From positions 1 to 6,891 of the forward strand of contig JAFSOW010000038.1 of assembly GCA_017443165.1 (NCBI GenBank): a stretch of DNA of 6,891 nucleotides. The letters are read 5' to 3'. Positions within the stretch are counted from its first letter, which is position 1; each line of letters begins with the position of its first letter. This document shows, piece after piece, positions 6,778 to 6,891 of this stretch. The DNA is from Acidaminococcaceae bacterium. GTDB taxonomy: Bacteria; Bacillota; Negativicutes; Acidaminococcales; Acidaminococcaceae. The translations under genes and the position numbers were made by a program. The notes under the pieces are model-generated. The model ran no database searches and was not told the origin of the DNA. It saw only the letters and a list, made by a program, of their open reading frames with translations.

Positions 6778-6808
6778 AAAAAGAAAAAGGGATGGCGTCA
6801 TCCCTTTT
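6778..6808 (-). terminator. Intrinsic terminator, minus strand (distal of a tandem pair)
   Basis: A perfect 10-bp stem, AAAAGGGATG/CATCCCTTTT, with a 4-base loop is followed on the minus strand by a TTTTTCTTTTT tract. On the plus strand it has only TTTTCC after the stem, so minus-strand action is favoured, but weak bidirectional use is possible. Confidence 0.75.
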
Positions 6809-6812
6809 CCTA

Positions 6813-6848
6813 ACGTAAATCAAACACATCACTGCAGAACTCTAAAAC
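6813..6848 (-). other. Single segment resembling the 5' half of a type II CRISPR repeat
   Basis: On the minus strand this 36-base stretch begins GTTTTAGAGTTCTGCAGT. The first nine bases are identical to those of well-known type II-A repeats (GTTTTAGAGCTATGCTGT in Streptococcus pyogenes), and 15 of the first 18 match. The 3' half does not end in the usual CAAAAC, and only one copy is visible, with 43 bases left to the window edge. It could be a degenerate terminal repeat of an array lying beyond 6891, or a chance match. Confidence 0.2.
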
Positions 6849-6891
6849 AAAAATTGCTTTTTTCCTTGTTTTTTATGCAAAACGATTTTAC

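Larger units (their letters stand above)
6572..6891. other. Non-coding intergenic block at the right edge
   Basis: No confident gene is present in these 320 bases. From right to left they hold an A/T-rich stretch (6849-6891), a 36-base segment resembling part of a type II CRISPR repeat (6813-6848), two minus-strand terminator hairpins, very AT-rich promoter-like DNA (about 6680-6720), and a short peptide frame that runs into the cyclophilin gene. The inverted pair CGTTAG (6816-6811) and CTAACG (6767-6762), read on the minus strand, encloses the right-hand hairpin and could make it a larger folded RNA. Confidence 0.6.

Noticed and set aside
6849..6891. A CRISPR spacer and second repeat next to the repeat-like segment
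   Set aside because: The preceding 43 bases are A/T homopolymer-rich, and the 13 bases at the expected repeat position do not match the end of the segment.

Overview
The window looks like ordinary chromosomal backbone of a low-to-mid GC Bacillota (Firmicutes). Every confident gene lies on the minus strand, so the biological reading direction is right to left. The evidence for Bacillota is a tRNA-Gly T-box riboswitch in front of glyQ, sigma-A-type promoter spacing, strong AGGAGG-type ribosome binding sites, and the phoH - ybeY - cdd - era - recO - glyQ order typical of that phylum. Codon use with many GC-ending codons and a lipoprotein cyclophilin would suit a Negativicutes-like organism, but that placement is inference only.

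Layout in the transcription direction. The right edge (about 6572-6891) is a 320-base non-coding block. It holds two minus-strand intrinsic terminators that end an unseen upstream transcript, AT-rich promoter-like sequence, and one stretch whose 5' half resembles a type II CRISPR repeat. Next come a secreted, lipid-anchored cyclophilin peptidyl-prolyl isomerase (6002-6571, TTG start), a PhoH-family ATPase (4870-5868, TTG start), and a single gene fusing the YbeY endoribonuclease to cytidine deaminase (3801-4868). These are followed by the GTPase Era (2796-3698), a CNNM/CBS/CorC-type membrane protein (1472-2794) and the recombination mediator RecO (697-1446). A new transcription unit then begins with a textbook promoter (617-645), a short glycine T-box leader (417-610) and the start of glyQ (1-334, running off the left edge).

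How the genes work together. PhoH, YbeY and Era form the familiar RNA/ribosome-maturation cluster: YbeY processes 16S rRNA ends and Era is the GTPase that checks 30S assembly. Cytidine deaminase adds pyrimidine salvage and RecO adds DNA repair. Junctions are tight: there is 1 base between phoH and ybeY-cdd, 1 base between era and the CorC-like gene, and 25 bases before recO. This implies co-transcription and translational coupling. glyQ is separately controlled by the charging state of tRNA-Gly.

The most noteworthy points are the in-frame YbeY-Cdd fusion with a lysine-rich linker and no dgkA between the two; a possible internal ribosome binding site that would release free cytidine deaminase; and the unexplained structured non-coding block at the right edge. 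I see no convincing novel system inside the window. If one exists it would lie beyond position 6891.
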